From Hyphomicrobiales bacterium (GTDB lineage: Bacteria; Pseudomonadota; Alphaproteobacteria; Rhizobiales; Xanthobacteraceae), in assembly GCA_019243195.1 (NCBI GenBank), contig JAFAUQ010000153.1, forward strand, positions 1-42,705: a stretch of DNA of 42,705 bases. The letters are read 5' to 3'. The notes beneath the pieces are model-generated. The model made no database searches. It worked only from the letters and a program-made list of their open reading frames with translations, and was not told the DNA's origin. Every line of letters starts with the position of its first letter. Within the stretch, counting starts at the first letter, position 1. Positions 9,201-16,612 of this stretch are shown piece after piece. A program made the position numbers and the translations under genes.

Positions 9201-9534
9201 ACTGCCGTTCATCACCTGCCTGGGCGCGACCATGCAGAGCCGCATTGGCGCAAGCATCCTGCGGGCGGCCGGCCTGCCCGAGCTCGTTACGCACTCGCTG
9301 GACGAATACGAGCAGCTGGCTGCCCGGCTTGCTGCCGACCCGTCCGAGCTGGCGACGATCAGATGCAAATTGCAAACAAACCGGCTCGCCTGTCCGCTGT
9401 TCGACACCGATCGCTTTCGCCGGCACATCGAAGCCGCCTACCTCCGCATGTGGGAACAGCACCGGCAAGGATGCGGACCGGAAGCCTTCGCGGTGTCCGC
9501 GCTGCCGGCGTCAATGGATGAGCGCGGTGCCTGA
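6262..9534 (+). CDS. glycosyltransferase-like / TPR / O-GlcNAc-transferase-like fusion
   Basis: A 1090-residue protein. Residues 1-310 look like a GT-B glycosyltransferase region of the CgeB / Glyco_trans_1_2 kind: AFIVAWLWDNH, then STRFFDALACGQIPIVSS. Residues about 320-620 are tandem tetratricopeptide repeats (for example HNNRGNVLFELGRPQEAL). Residues about 690-1070 are the SPINDLY/OGT C-terminal catalytic region (family GT41), with LSADFRRHPVSYQ, VQYLGFAGTMGTDFIDY and GAHSTGAAALWAGLPF. Bacterial members are thought to glycosylate proteins or other acceptors from nucleotide sugars in the cytoplasm. I choose ATG 6262 because AAAGGAG precedes it; GTG 6058 would add 68 unconvincing residues. 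The last codons lie in an 89-bp sequence repeated at 16451-16539. It is divergent from a Thr/Ser-rich repeat protein gene. Confidence 0.85.
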   Translation: MLAGRSLRISACSPELETGGFSYLRYFETFPARDLAVNGHLHRWSFGIEHIGERPDVILICCHGADLSSVIDKARRRHPPAFIVAWLWDNHVGRDTNMKTAAAADGFFISHAFAAPAYGSLKPRCLGHLPACCAQFSRLDIETVFAQTSTRSDALLATYVDYPAHETRSAFLRRLSAEIPCSNVRLMPQGDRHAYFDMTKRDQLREWCGHKTSVVVPLNADLSTRFFDALACGQIPIVSSAVLDLDRVISPEWRAKLPVIRFRENDFASLREAHGRAVAAFDAAGQDGACARHRFALEHHLLEARIATAIAMLQQGSMNQDETKLREATRLHHAGRLDEAGLLYEAILTTGNRNFDALHQLGILRYQQARHQQAQALLEQALALNPESSPAWCNKGLVLQALGRPGEALASYDRAIGLGSGHAEIHNNRGNVLFELGRPQEALAAHEEALRLNPHSALAYNNRANVLRHVGRLAEALASYEQAIWLKPDYVEAHVNRAVVLVAVGRAEEAITSYQRIIALRPADAELHVGLSRVLMSLNRLEEAFASCNQAIALKPDHAEAHRNRGNLLTTVRRHAEALASFDKVLALIPGDLDAHIRRAFVLLALQRPAEALASYEHVYAANPGHALAFGGIANAALECCDWRRTEEIAPQLPQRVADGRFVIEPLTVLGYDCSAGAQFECARHFARFRVPTLPQPLRPRVPYRHDKIRLAYLSADFRRHPVSYQITELIEVHDRGRFEVIGVSFGPDDGTPARKRIAAAFDDFIDVRNVSDREVASIMRRREVDIAVDLMGYTTSERVGILAHRPAPVQVQYLGFAGTMGTDFIDYVIADPLILPFDQQAHWAEKIVHLPECYLVNDRKRAIAREPVSREAAGLPETGFVFCCFNTTRKITAAVFDVWMRLLGKIAGSVLWLARDNDEAQRNLRREAQARGIDPARLVFMERVTSSEQHLARHALADLLLDTLPYGAHSTGAAALWAGLPFITCLGATMQSRIGASILRAAGLPELVTHSLDEYEQLAARLAADPSELATIRCKLQTNRLACPLFDTDRFRRHIEAAYLRMWEQHRQGCGPEAFAVSALPASMDERGA

Positions 9535-9550
9535 GGCGGCGTCAGCCTTC
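9462..9550 (+). repeat. 89-bp repeat, copy 1 (3' end of the OGT fusion gene)
   Basis: Positions 9462-9550 match 16451-16539 with a single difference (G at 9522, T at 16511). The repeat covers the last 23 codons and stop of the OGT fusion gene plus 16 bp after it. This copy is in its gene; the other is detached, so the other is probably a remnant of a lost paralogue or a duplicated fragment. Confidence 0.85.
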
Positions 9551-9655
9551 ATATCAGCTTCGCAACATTGGGTGACCCGAAAAGGCAGCGCGGCACCCGA
9601 CGAAGCCAAGCGCAACAAGGTGCCGCCCGGCTGCCGCTCATCCAGGCTACGCTTG

Positions 9656-10696
9656 CTAAGCGGGTCGCAGCACATCTCGCATCGCTGCTTCTTGCACGTC
9701 CGAAGGCGTTGCACCGTAGCGTCGTCGAAACGCCCGGCTGAAATAGGACAAGTCGGTGAAGCCCGCCTCGGCGGCAACGTCGGCGACGCGGCGCTCGCGC
9801 CAGCGCGGATCGCGCAGCAGCGCCGCGGCCTTTTCCAGGCGCCGCTGCAAAAGGTGATGGGTAAAACTTCGTCCCGTTTCCTCCAGGAGCAAGTGAATAT
9901 AACGCGGCGTGACGCCGAGCGCGGCCGCCGCAGCGATTGCATTCAAGGCGGGATCGCCGCTGCGGCTTTCGATGATGCGGAGAACGGCGGCGAGGCGTGC
10001 GGCGCGACCGCCGCCCCGTTGCGCCAGCTGGCGCGCCTCTCCTTTCGCGCCCAAGATCAGCAGAACCAGATCATAGACGTGCGCGACGACGAGGTCGCAC
10101 AGGTCCGGCTTTGTCAAAGCATCCTCGTTGCGAACGGCTTCGATGTAGGCGGTCAACAGCCGCAAGCCTTCAGTATTTGATGCAATCCGGTGTGCCAGCC
10201 CGTTGTGGAGGTCGCCTATCTTCGGGCGGAGAACGGAGGCGGGAATCCGCAAGCTGATGGATTCGGACCGGGAGCCGATCGTGACGCCCCCGGGATCGAC
10301 GCTGCTCGTCAACACCGCCTCGCCGGTTCCAATCACCGCGTCGCGGCCGCGTTGCTCGACGATGCCGCTGCCACTGCGCGCGATGCCCAGGACAAAATGG
10401 TCGCTGTCGTTGTGCTTCAATCCTTTGTGCGATCGCCGACAAGGCGACATCCGCCACAAGGCCAGGCCGAAGTCGCGCAAGGTCCACAGCGAGGCCTCAA
10501 AATGGAACGGCTCATCGCCGGTCGGCGCGATCTCATGCCTGACGATGGTGCGGCCGTAGATCTCGCGGTAGGCCTCGACGCGCTGATGCTCGGGATAGTC
10601 GTCGGTGGAAAATCGCAACGTCCGGCAGGCGATCGGATCGCTTTGCGCCGACGCGCCCGCATCGATCGGAATCGCGCCGTGATCGCTGCTGCCCAT
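9656..10696 (-). CDS. AraC-family transcriptional regulator
   Basis: A 346-residue protein. Residues about 25-200 fit the AraC-binding-like (cupin) sensor domain, with HNDSDHFVLGIARSGSGIVEQ. The C-terminal 100 residues carry the two helix-turn-helix motifs of AraC/XylS proteins, ending with the signature VAAEAGFTDLSYFSRAFRRR and GATPSDVQ. It should bind DNA and respond to a small ligand that cannot be named. It is convergent with the OGT fusion gene and divergent from the outer-membrane protein gene at 11061, which it might regulate; that is only a positional guess. Confidence 0.88.
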   Translation of the reverse strand: MGSSDHGAIPIDAGASAQSDPIACRTLRFSTDDYPEHQRVEAYREIYGRTIVRHEIAPTGDEPFHFEASLWTLRDFGLALWRMSPCRRSHKGLKHNDSDHFVLGIARSGSGIVEQRGRDAVIGTGEAVLTSSVDPGGVTIGSRSESISLRIPASVLRPKIGDLHNGLAHRIASNTEGLRLLTAYIEAVRNEDALTKPDLCDLVVAHVYDLVLLILGAKGEARQLAQRGGGRAARLAAVLRIIESRSGDPALNAIAAAAALGVTPRYIHLLLEETGRSFTHHLLQRRLEKAAALLRDPRWRERRVADVAAEAGFTDLSYFSRAFRRRYGATPSDVQEAAMRDVLRPA

Positions 10697-11060
10697 GAAC
10701 CGTCGCAGATGTCTCGCGCCGGCACCCTCGCGTGGTAATAATGTCTATTTTACGTCCGCCGGCAATTCACTTTGGGATGGATCGGTTTCACTCTAGGCAT
10801 AGTCGATCGACTCGAGCGACGGTGGGCCCGCCTTGCCTCGTAAGCAACTGCCGGCACAAAATATCGCGCGGTCTTCCGGTCTTTCTATTCGCTCCGGGAC
10901 AAGTATTTCATTCCACGCATAAGTGACTGTGGCGCCGCCGCAACGGTCGAAAGTTAAACGATCGAATTTCGCTTCCAAAACAACCGCATTTCACAATAGC
11001 TCAAGACAGGACGCCGCCGGTCGTTAGATTTTAAAATCGCTCGAACCGCTGGGGGAACAA
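10697..11060. other. divergent intergenic region
   Basis: This is the 364-bp gap between the AraC-type regulator and the outer-membrane protein gene, with no convincing coding frame. An A/T-rich tract (TTAGATTTTAAAATCG) at about 11025-11040 lies just before the ribosome-binding site of the plus-strand gene. I see no clear operator. Confidence 0.35.
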
Positions 11061-11930
11061 ATGAAAAATCTGACCGCGAGGATTGTTGTGTCGGCGGCGA
11101 TCACGGCCGCCTTGGCGTGGACGCCTGCTCTGGCCGCCGACCTGGGAGCCGCGCCGGCGCCGGTCTACACCAAAGCCCCACCCGCAGTCGTTGAACCGAC
11201 ATGGGCAGGGTTCTACGGCGGCCTGAATTTGGGAGCTGCCGGGGAAAGCTCCAGTTCGACCACGTCGACCGTGAATAACCCCCGCGGCTATTTCAACATT
11301 GACGCTTCGCACGCGGTCAACGCCCTGGGCCAACAACCGCAATCGCTTAGCAGCTCCGGCTTAACCGGGGGCTTTCAGGCGGGCTACAATTGGCAGGTCG
11401 ACCGATTGCTCGTGGGTGTTGAAGGGGATGTCGAAGCGCTGTCGTTGCGGGGCAGCACGGCATTCACTGGCGTTTATCCCTACACAACTGCCACCTTTAC
11501 GATCAGTTCAAACATCGCTAGCAATTGGTTGGCGACGGCTCGCGGCCGTCTCGGATTTGTCGCCGGCAATTGGTTGTTTTTTGGCACCGGTGGCGCGGCG
11601 TTCAGCGATCTCAAGGCGTCGTGGGGATTTTCCGATACCTGCGGGACGAACATTACCTGCAACGGACCCAACGCTCCCAATGTTGCAGAGGCCGCGTCAG
11701 CTTCGGTGCGAGCGGGTTGGACTGTCGGTGGCGGTATCGAGAATCGGCTGTTCGATCGCTGGAGCTGGAAGCTTGAATATCTCTACGTTAACTTCGGGTC
11801 GGTCTCCGGAATGGGGATTATGACTCCGCCATCGGTTTTTGGCTTTCCAACCAATCTAAACCCGTTTTCGCACTCCACCTCCGCACTGGAGATCAATCTG
11901 ATCCGGGCGGGCTTGAATTATCACTTCTAG
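11061..11930 (+). CDS. Omp25-like outer-membrane beta-barrel protein
   Basis: A 289-residue protein with a signal peptide (residues 1-25, ending ALAADL). This is followed by the Pro-rich segment PVYTKAPPAVVEPTWAGFYG found in Omp25/Omp31-type surface proteins of Hyphomicrobiales. The remainder alternates polar and hydrophobic residues as in an eight-stranded barrel, with LTGGFQAGYNWQ, a GLY/GNW strand pattern, KLEYLYVNFG near the end, and a terminal Phe (LNYHF) typical of outer-membrane insertion. A Shine-Dalgarno (GGGGGAA) precedes ATG 11061. Structural or porin-like role in the outer membrane. It is transcribed alone. Confidence 0.88.
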   Translation: MKNLTARIVVSAAITAALAWTPALAADLGAAPAPVYTKAPPAVVEPTWAGFYGGLNLGAAGESSSSTTSTVNNPRGYFNIDASHAVNALGQQPQSLSSSGLTGGFQAGYNWQVDRLLVGVEGDVEALSLRGSTAFTGVYPYTTATFTISSNIASNWLATARGRLGFVAGNWLFFGTGGAAFSDLKASWGFSDTCGTNITCNGPNAPNVAEAASASVRAGWTVGGGIENRLFDRWSWKLEYLYVNFGSVSGMGIMTPPSVFGFPTNLNPFSHSTSALEINLIRAGLNYHF

Positions 11931-12079
11931 CAAGAAGCCGTCGCGTGATGCTTCAGTTGACGCTAGTGTTCGCACACCTTCACGTTCTTTAGGAGAAATT
12001 CAAAGCGAGTTCCGCGATCGGTATCGGTGGGTGGCGTCGAAATCCTCCATCGTTATGTCGAGGGTTTCGATTGCTGCCG

Positions 12080-12117
12080 GTGGCCGGTTTTGAATCGCAG
12101 TGGCCGGTTTGGATTAA
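12080..12117 (+). repeat. tandem GTGGCCGGTTT motifs
   Basis: Two copies of GTGGCCGGTTT at 12080-12090 and 12100-12110, spaced 20 bp apart, in the otherwise featureless gap 11931-12199. The spacing and the GTGGCC motif recall the multiple end repeats of IS21-like elements and the sequences at 1752-1808 and 12592-12650. No transposase is present. Confidence 0.3.
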
Positions 12118-12191
12118 GCCCCGTTCGGTTGGACTCGCCAAGTCACATTTTGAGGCGCACGATTAACTATCATCGGCCGCGTCCCTGAGAC

Positions 12192-12232
12192 AGGCGCCGA
12201 TGCCTGAGAGACCAGTCGCGCTCCCGCCTGTA
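12192..12232 (+). repeat. 41-bp leader repeat, copy 2
   Basis: Second copy of the element at 1661-1701. Here it overlaps the first codons of the gene annotated from ATG 12200, giving MPERPVALPP. If the element is a non-coding leader, the gene would instead start at the in-frame GTG 12254. Confidence 0.5.
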
Positions 12233-12496
12233 CGGCAGCCAAAAAAAGGCGCCGTGCTCGCAAAGTGCTCTATCGACATAGCGGATTGTCTGCAACCCAC
12301 TTCCACGCAAGCGTTCCGGCCCGAAGATTTAAAAGCAATGAGGGACGCGCTCTCGGCCGCCCTGAGCAAGCTCGGCTTGGTCAATCGCAACGACGCGATG
12401 GTTGAGATGGTCGCCCGCCGGATCGTCCGCGCAGCTTTTGCCGGCGAGCGCGATCCGATCAGACTGACCAAGTTCGGCGCCGGCGGCGGGGAGTGA
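12200..12496 (+). CDS. small hypothetical helical protein
   Basis: A 98-residue protein. The C-terminal two thirds look like a conserved small alphaproteobacterial protein: FRPEDLKAMRDALSAAL, LGLVNRNDAMVEMVARRIV, then AAFAGERDPIRLT. No enzymatic motif, signal peptide or membrane segment is seen. ATG 12200 is the first start, but the first ten residues lie in the 41-bp repeat shared with 1661-1701, and GTG 12254, with AAAAAAAGG before it, is a real alternative. Function unknown. Confidence 0.65.
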   Translation: MPERPVALPPVRQPKKGAVLAKCSIDIADCLQPTSTQAFRPEDLKAMRDALSAALSKLGLVNRNDAMVEMVARRIVRAAFAGERDPIRLTKFGAGGGE

Positions 12497-12539
12497 GGTC
12501 GCCTCAGTCGGCGGGCTCCTCGTTCATTAATGCATGATC

Positions 12540-12578
12540 GAGCGGGATGACGATTCGAAGAAAAGTCATCACGCTCTA
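12540..12578. repeat. short palindrome, GAGCGGGATGAC type, copy 2
   Basis: Arms GAGCGGGATGAC and GTCATCACGCTC pair with one mismatch around a purine-rich loop. Same family as 3556-3596 and 26503-26542. It sits about 45 bp after the stop of the gene ending at 12496, a position where it could form an mRNA 3' hairpin. Confidence 0.6.
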
Positions 12579-12591
12579 GCGGGCGCAGGGC

Positions 12592-12650
12592 TGGCCCATT
12601 TAACCCTAGTGGCCCCTTTTGAATTTGGAAGGGGCCCCTTTTGAAAGGGG
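12592..12650 (+). repeat. degenerate terminal-repeat-like sequence, copy 2
   Basis: Begins TGGCCCATTTAACCC and continues with two further GGCCCCTTTTGAA-type repeats. It aligns with the minus strand of 1752-1808. This looks like a leftover end of an IS21-like element, though no IS coding sequence is present in the window. Confidence 0.3.
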
Positions 12651-12740
12651 GTAGATTTTTACGCTTGTGTCGTTTTGCGCGACGGAACGAATCCGAGGCT
12701 TCCGCCCTATGTCAAAGCACATAGTGAAGGGGCGATCCGA

Positions 12741-12950
12741 GTGTCCACAGCAGACGAGTACAGGGAACACGCGGCAGCGTGCTTGCGAGCGGCGCAGCTT
12801 TCCATGCGCGAGGATGTTCGGGCGATGCTTATCGACATGGCCCAAAAATGGAACGAGGCCGCCGTTCGGTGGGAACGCAACGCCGCACTATTCGCGGACG
12901 TGCCGGAATTGACCCAGCAGCCTCCGAAGGGCGACGGGCAGAGCGCGTGA
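12741..12950 (+). CDS. small helical protein of the YRxxAxxC type
   Basis: A 69-residue protein from GTG 12741, chosen because AAGGGG lies 8 nt upstream and homology to the family begins there. It starts STADEYREHAAACLRAAQ and continues with LIDMAQKWNEAAVRWERNA, the two-helix layout shared with 605-757, 39675-39866 and the remnant at 17819-17930. There is no signal peptide. The function of this family is not established. Confidence 0.65.
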   Translation: MSTADEYREHAAACLRAAQLSMREDVRAMLIDMAQKWNEAAVRWERNAALFADVPELTQQPPKGDGQSA

Positions 12951-13162
12951 GGCCGCCTCACTGGAACTCCCGCGGCCGGCTCGCGCCGGAAACGTAGTTG
13001 CCGCGGATCGGCGGGTTGAGACAGGCCGCCTGACAACCTGCCGGAGGCGTTGCCGCCCGGACAAGGAACCTTGCGGCGGGGGCGCCGTTCCTAAATCAGC
13101 AAAAACATTGCGGGCTTGATCACGCCGCTATCGCCGGCGGGACAACAACATGAGGCGATGCC

Positions 13163-13420
13163 ATGCGGAGGAAGACGATCATTGCGGTCGCGCTCTCGAC
13201 ACTGCTGCTGGGGCCGGCGGCCTTCGCACAAAACAGCGGTGCTGGGAAACCTGGCTTGCCCGGCAACAAATCGGGTCCGGCCGCGTCAGGCAACAGCTCC
13301 GCTCCCGCGGTGCCGCCCGAGCAGAGCGCGACGCCGCCCGATACAAGCGGTGTCAAAGGCTTGCCCGGCAACAAGTCCGGTCCGGCCGTGCAGTCGCCGA
13401 AAACCGATCGCACCCGATAG
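13163..13420 (+). CDS. small secreted Gly/Pro/Ser-rich protein
   Basis: An 85-residue protein with a clear signal peptide (residues 1-22, MRRKTIIAVALSTLLLG to AFA). The mature part has low complexity, with the motif GLPGNKSGPA present twice. It is predicted to be exported and disordered. I recognise the style from Bradyrhizobium-like genomes, but no function is known. It ends 29 bp before the DUF1488 gene on the same strand, so the two may be co-transcribed. Confidence 0.65.
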   Translation: MRRKTIIAVALSTLLLGPAAFAQNSGAGKPGLPGNKSGPAASGNSSAPAVPPEQSATPPDTSGVKGLPGNKSGPAVQSPKTDRTR

Positions 13421-13449
13421 GGAAGTTCTTCGCCCCTGGTGCGCGGCCC

Positions 13450-13710
13450 GTGATTAACTTCGAGCCTGGCTTCGAGGTCACGTCGCGCGGAGTAAGTTTC
13501 ATCGCGCGCGCTGATGGGCGTCTCGTGGCCTGCTGGGTCCCGGCCGCGGCGCTCATCCGGAAGGAAAGCGTCGCTGCTGCCGACACCGCAGCGCTGCGGA
13601 AAATCTTCAAGAAACACGAGGAACTGATCAGAGAGCGAATAGCGCGGAAAATCACCCAGGGGATGGCCGAGTCGGACCGGACGTATTGTCTGCACCCTGG
13701 CGAGTTTTAG
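13450..13710 (+). CDS. DUF1488 family protein
   Basis: An 86-residue protein starting at GTG 13450. It has the DUF1488 layout: a strand-rich N-terminus (INFEPGFEVTSRGVSFIA, DGRLVACWVPAAAL) followed by a helical part (LRKIFKKHEELIRERIARKI). DUF1488 proteins are small, soluble and of unknown function. No good ribosome-binding site is visible, so it may be translationally coupled to the small secreted gene upstream. Its 3' end overlaps a decayed minus-strand gene at 13652-13897. Confidence 0.7.
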   Translation: MINFEPGFEVTSRGVSFIARADGRLVACWVPAAALIRKESVAAADTAALRKIFKKHEELIRERIARKITQGMAESDRTYCLHPGEF

Positions 13711-13897
13711 AGCATGTCGGCTGATCCGACGGCTTTGAACCTTCCGGCGCTGCCGCCTTCGATTGAGCGAGCCGTTTGGCTGCCAGTTTTCGATAAGCCT
13801 AGCCCTGCTGGAGAGTTTTAAGCTTGAGATCCGACGCCTCATCCGCCAGGCGCTCGAAGTGCAGGGCATGTACCAAGTATTCAGCGACCAGTTTCAT
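13652..13897 (-). pseudogene. small helical protein interrupted by an amber codon
   Basis: From ATG 13897 the minus strand reads MKLVAEYLVHALHFERLADE and on to KLKTLQQG, then a TAG at 13799-13801, then continues in frame with AYRKLAAKRLAQSKAA. The two parts together fit a known type of small alphaproteobacterial protein in which a helix with HFERLA is followed by a YRKLA helix. The frame stays open to 13652, inside the convergent DUF1488 gene, though the conserved-looking part ends near 13715. A single base change to Gln (CAG) would restore it. A sequencing error or a truncated but functional 32-residue product are alternatives. Confidence 0.5.
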
Positions 13898-14124
13898 GGT
13901 ACGAGGCGTGATGGATTCGCACCCCGCCCGGAACGGCGCGGGCGCCTATCTTGCTCTTTGCCGGCGGCAGATAGCCGACCAGCGCGGGCGTAATCTTTCG
14001 CCTGGAAAAGCGGGGTGGAGCACCCCCTCGCTTGGCGCCAAACAGCGCGCGCTACAAAACGTCGCGTGCCAGGTGAACCATTAGGCTCCACCCATGTTGT
14101 CGTGTGTCACTCCTGGGGGACACC

Positions 14125-16296
14125 ATGCACGGAGCTTCGCCTCCCGCGCGCACCAGCAGGGTTGCGGCGGCTCGGCGCTCGCGCGTGCGCGAGGGGCTTC
14201 CGTTTCCGCTCGGGGCAGTCTGGGACGGTATCGGCGTCAACTTCGCGATCTTCTCCGCCCGCGCGACCAAGGTCGAGCTGTGCCTCTTCGACGAGGCCGG
14301 GCAGAAGGAGCTGGAGCGCGTCGAGCTGCCCGAATACACCGATGAGGTTTGGCACGGTTATTTGCCCGATGCGCGGCCGGGATTGACGTATGGTTATCGC
14401 GTGCACGGCCCCTACGAGCCGAAGGCAGGAAACCGCTTCAATCCCAACAAGCTGCTGCTCGACCCTTATGCCAAACAGATCATCGGCGAGCTGAAGTGGG
14501 ATCCGGCGGTCTTCGGCTACACGATCGGAGCGCCCGACGCCGATCTGTCGTTCGACACCCGCGACAGCGCCCGCTTCGTGCCGAAGTGCCGCGTCATCGA
14601 TCCTGCATTCACCTGGGGGCGCGCGCGACGGCCGGAAGTCCCGTGGGAGCGAACGATCCTCTATGAGATGCACCTGCGCGGCTACACCAAGCTTCACCCG
14701 GCGGTGGAGGAACGAAACCGCGGAACGTTTTCGGGGCTGCTGCACCACGAGGTGGTGGAATATATCCGCGATCTCGGAGCGACGTCGATCGAACTGCTGC
14801 CGATTCATGCCTTCGTCGATGACAGTTATCTGGTGGACAAGAAACTGCGCAATTACTGGGGCTACAATACGATCGGATTCTTTGCTCCGCAGCCGCGCTA
14901 CATGGCGACGCCGTTCGTCAACGAGTTCAAGGAGATGGTCGCCCACCTGCACGATATGGGATTGGAGCTCATCCTCGACGTCGTCTACAACCACACGGCG
15001 GAAGGAAACGAGCTCGGCCCGACCTTGTCGTTCAAGGGCATTGACAACGCGTCGTACTACCGGCTCGCGCCCGACCCCCGCTATTACATCAACGACACCG
15101 GCACCGGAAACACCCTCAACCTGAGCAACCAGCGCGTTCTGCAGATGGTCGCGGATTCGCTGCGGTATTGGGCACAGGAGATGCGGGTGGATGGATTTCG
15201 CTTCGACCTCGCCACCATTCTGGCGCGTGAGCCTTACGGTTTCGACGAAGGCGGGGGCTTTCTCGACGCCTGTCGCCAGGACCCCGTGCTCTCGAGCGTC
15301 AAGCTCATTGCCGAGCCGTGGGACCTTGGCCCCGGCGGCTATCAGGTCGGCCACTTCTCGCCCGGCTGGGCCGAGTGGAACGACCGCTTCCGCGACACCG
15401 TGCGGGCTTATTGGAAAGGAGACGCCGGCAAGGTCGGCGACCTCGCCGCGCGGCTGACCGCCTCCGCCGACCTCTTCAACCGCCGCGGCCGCAAGCCTTA
15501 TGCGTGTGTCAATTTCATTACGGCGCACGACGGATTCACGCTCAACGATCTCGTCTCGTACAACGACAAGCACAACGAGGCGAACGGGGAGGACAATCGC
15601 GACGGTCATTCGCAAAATCTCTCGTGGAATTGCGGGACCGAGGGACCGACCGACGATCAGGCGGTGATCGCATTGCGGTTTCGCCAGATGCGCAATCTCC
15701 TGGCGACGCTGCTGTTCTCGCAGGGGACGCCCATGATTCTGGCGGGCGACGAGTTCGCCCGCACCCAGAACGGCAACAACAACGCCTATGCCCAGGACAA
15801 TGAAATCAGCTGGGTCGATTGGCAGGCCATCGGGCCGAACGAAACGGCGCTGATCGACTTCGTCCGCCGGATCACTGCCATCCGCCGGCAGCAGCCGGTG
15901 CTGCGCCGCAGCCGGTTTCTCACCGGCACCTATGACCAGCGCCTCAAGGTCAAGGACGTCGCGTGGCTGGCGCCGAACGGCCGGGAAATGACGCCGGAAC
16001 AGTGGCGCGATCCCAATGCCCGCTGTCTCGGGGCCATGCTCGATGGCCGCGCGCAAAGCACCGGCATCCGCAAGCGAGGAATCGACACAAGCCTGCTTCT
16101 CATCCTCAACGCCCATCACGACGTGGTCGAGTTCCGTCTCGTCGGCGCTTACGGCGGAAGGGGCTGGAAACTGCTGGTGGATACCAATGCCACGGACACG
16201 ACAGTAAAGCCCTTTTTCCGTTTCAACAGCGTTTATCAGGTTGCCGGCCGCTCGCTGGCGCTATTTGAGTTTGCGAGGGGGCGCAGGCGCCCTTAG
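14125..16296 (+). CDS. glgX: glycogen debranching enzyme GlgX
   Basis: A 723-residue GH13 enzyme that hydrolyses alpha-1,6 branches of phosphorylase-trimmed glycogen. Residues about 20-110 form the N-terminal CBM48 domain (FPLGAVWDGIGVNFAIFSA). The catalytic barrel follows, with ELLPIHAF, the conserved DVVYNHTAEG, the nucleophile region VDGFRFDLA, the acid/base region LIAEPWDLG, and the transition-state region FITAHDGFTLNDL. The C-terminal beta domain includes LLLILNAHHDVVEF. I choose ATG 14125, which follows GGGGGA; a GTG at 14104 would add seven residues. No other glycogen genes are adjacent, so it stands apart from a glg operon. The product is cytoplasmic. Confidence 0.95.
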   Translation: MHGASPPARTSRVAAARRSRVREGLPFPLGAVWDGIGVNFAIFSARATKVELCLFDEAGQKELERVELPEYTDEVWHGYLPDARPGLTYGYRVHGPYEPKAGNRFNPNKLLLDPYAKQIIGELKWDPAVFGYTIGAPDADLSFDTRDSARFVPKCRVIDPAFTWGRARRPEVPWERTILYEMHLRGYTKLHPAVEERNRGTFSGLLHHEVVEYIRDLGATSIELLPIHAFVDDSYLVDKKLRNYWGYNTIGFFAPQPRYMATPFVNEFKEMVAHLHDMGLELILDVVYNHTAEGNELGPTLSFKGIDNASYYRLAPDPRYYINDTGTGNTLNLSNQRVLQMVADSLRYWAQEMRVDGFRFDLATILAREPYGFDEGGGFLDACRQDPVLSSVKLIAEPWDLGPGGYQVGHFSPGWAEWNDRFRDTVRAYWKGDAGKVGDLAARLTASADLFNRRGRKPYACVNFITAHDGFTLNDLVSYNDKHNEANGEDNRDGHSQNLSWNCGTEGPTDDQAVIALRFRQMRNLLATLLFSQGTPMILAGDEFARTQNGNNNAYAQDNEISWVDWQAIGPNETALIDFVRRITAIRRQQPVLRRSRFLTGTYDQRLKVKDVAWLAPNGREMTPEQWRDPNARCLGAMLDGRAQSTGIRKRGIDTSLLLILNAHHDVVEFRLVGAYGGRGWKLLVDTNATDTTVKPFFRFNSVYQVAGRSLALFEFARGRRRP

Positions 16297-16393
16297 ACTT
16301 CCGAGGGCTTGGGTATTTGTCTCGATCGCCCCGCGCCGCACTGATGTTTGGCGTCCCCGCAATCCGCTGCGAGGCGCGGCGGCCACGCCGCGG

Positions 16394-16447
16394 CTACGCG
16401 CGCAACTGCTCCGGTTTCGCCGGCATTTCGTTCACGTCGACAACCGC
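16394..16447 (-). pseudogene. 3' fragment of a TPP-dependent enzyme gene
   Basis: On the minus strand this encodes VVDVNEMPAKPEQLRA followed by a stop. The last 15 residues are identical to the C-terminus of the intact TPP enzyme at 23318-25129. About 45 bp of DNA match nearly exactly, with the stop in the same place (TAG here, TGA there). Homology stops abruptly at about 16440, next to the OGT tail fragment. It is a dead remnant. Confidence 0.75.
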
Positions 16448-16450
16448 CTC

Positions 16451-16539
16451 CCGGCAAGGATGCGGACCGGAAGCCTTCGCGGTGTCCGCGCTGCCGGCGT
16501 CAATGGATGATCGCGGTGCCTGAGGCGGCGTCAGCCTTC
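16451..16539 (+). pseudogene. 89-bp repeat, copy 2 (detached tail of an OGT-type gene)
   Basis: Matches 9462-9550 at 88 of 89 bases and would encode GCGPEAFAVSALPASMDDRGA and a stop. No glycosyltransferase sequence precedes it. It abuts the TPP-enzyme fragment in the opposite orientation, so both genes are represented only by their 3' ends joined at about 16440-16450. Confidence 0.8.
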
Positions 16540-16612
16540 GCTTTCCCGGCGGAGCCAATCGGGTTGTCTAGGCAGAGCTTTACTCGAAAACGCGTTCGAG
16601 ATGACGACGGAG

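Noticed and set aside
14107-16119. Long open frame antisense to glgX (670 codons)
   Set aside because: High-GC codon bias creates open antisense frames. The protein has no domain, while the plus strand encodes a clear GlgX.
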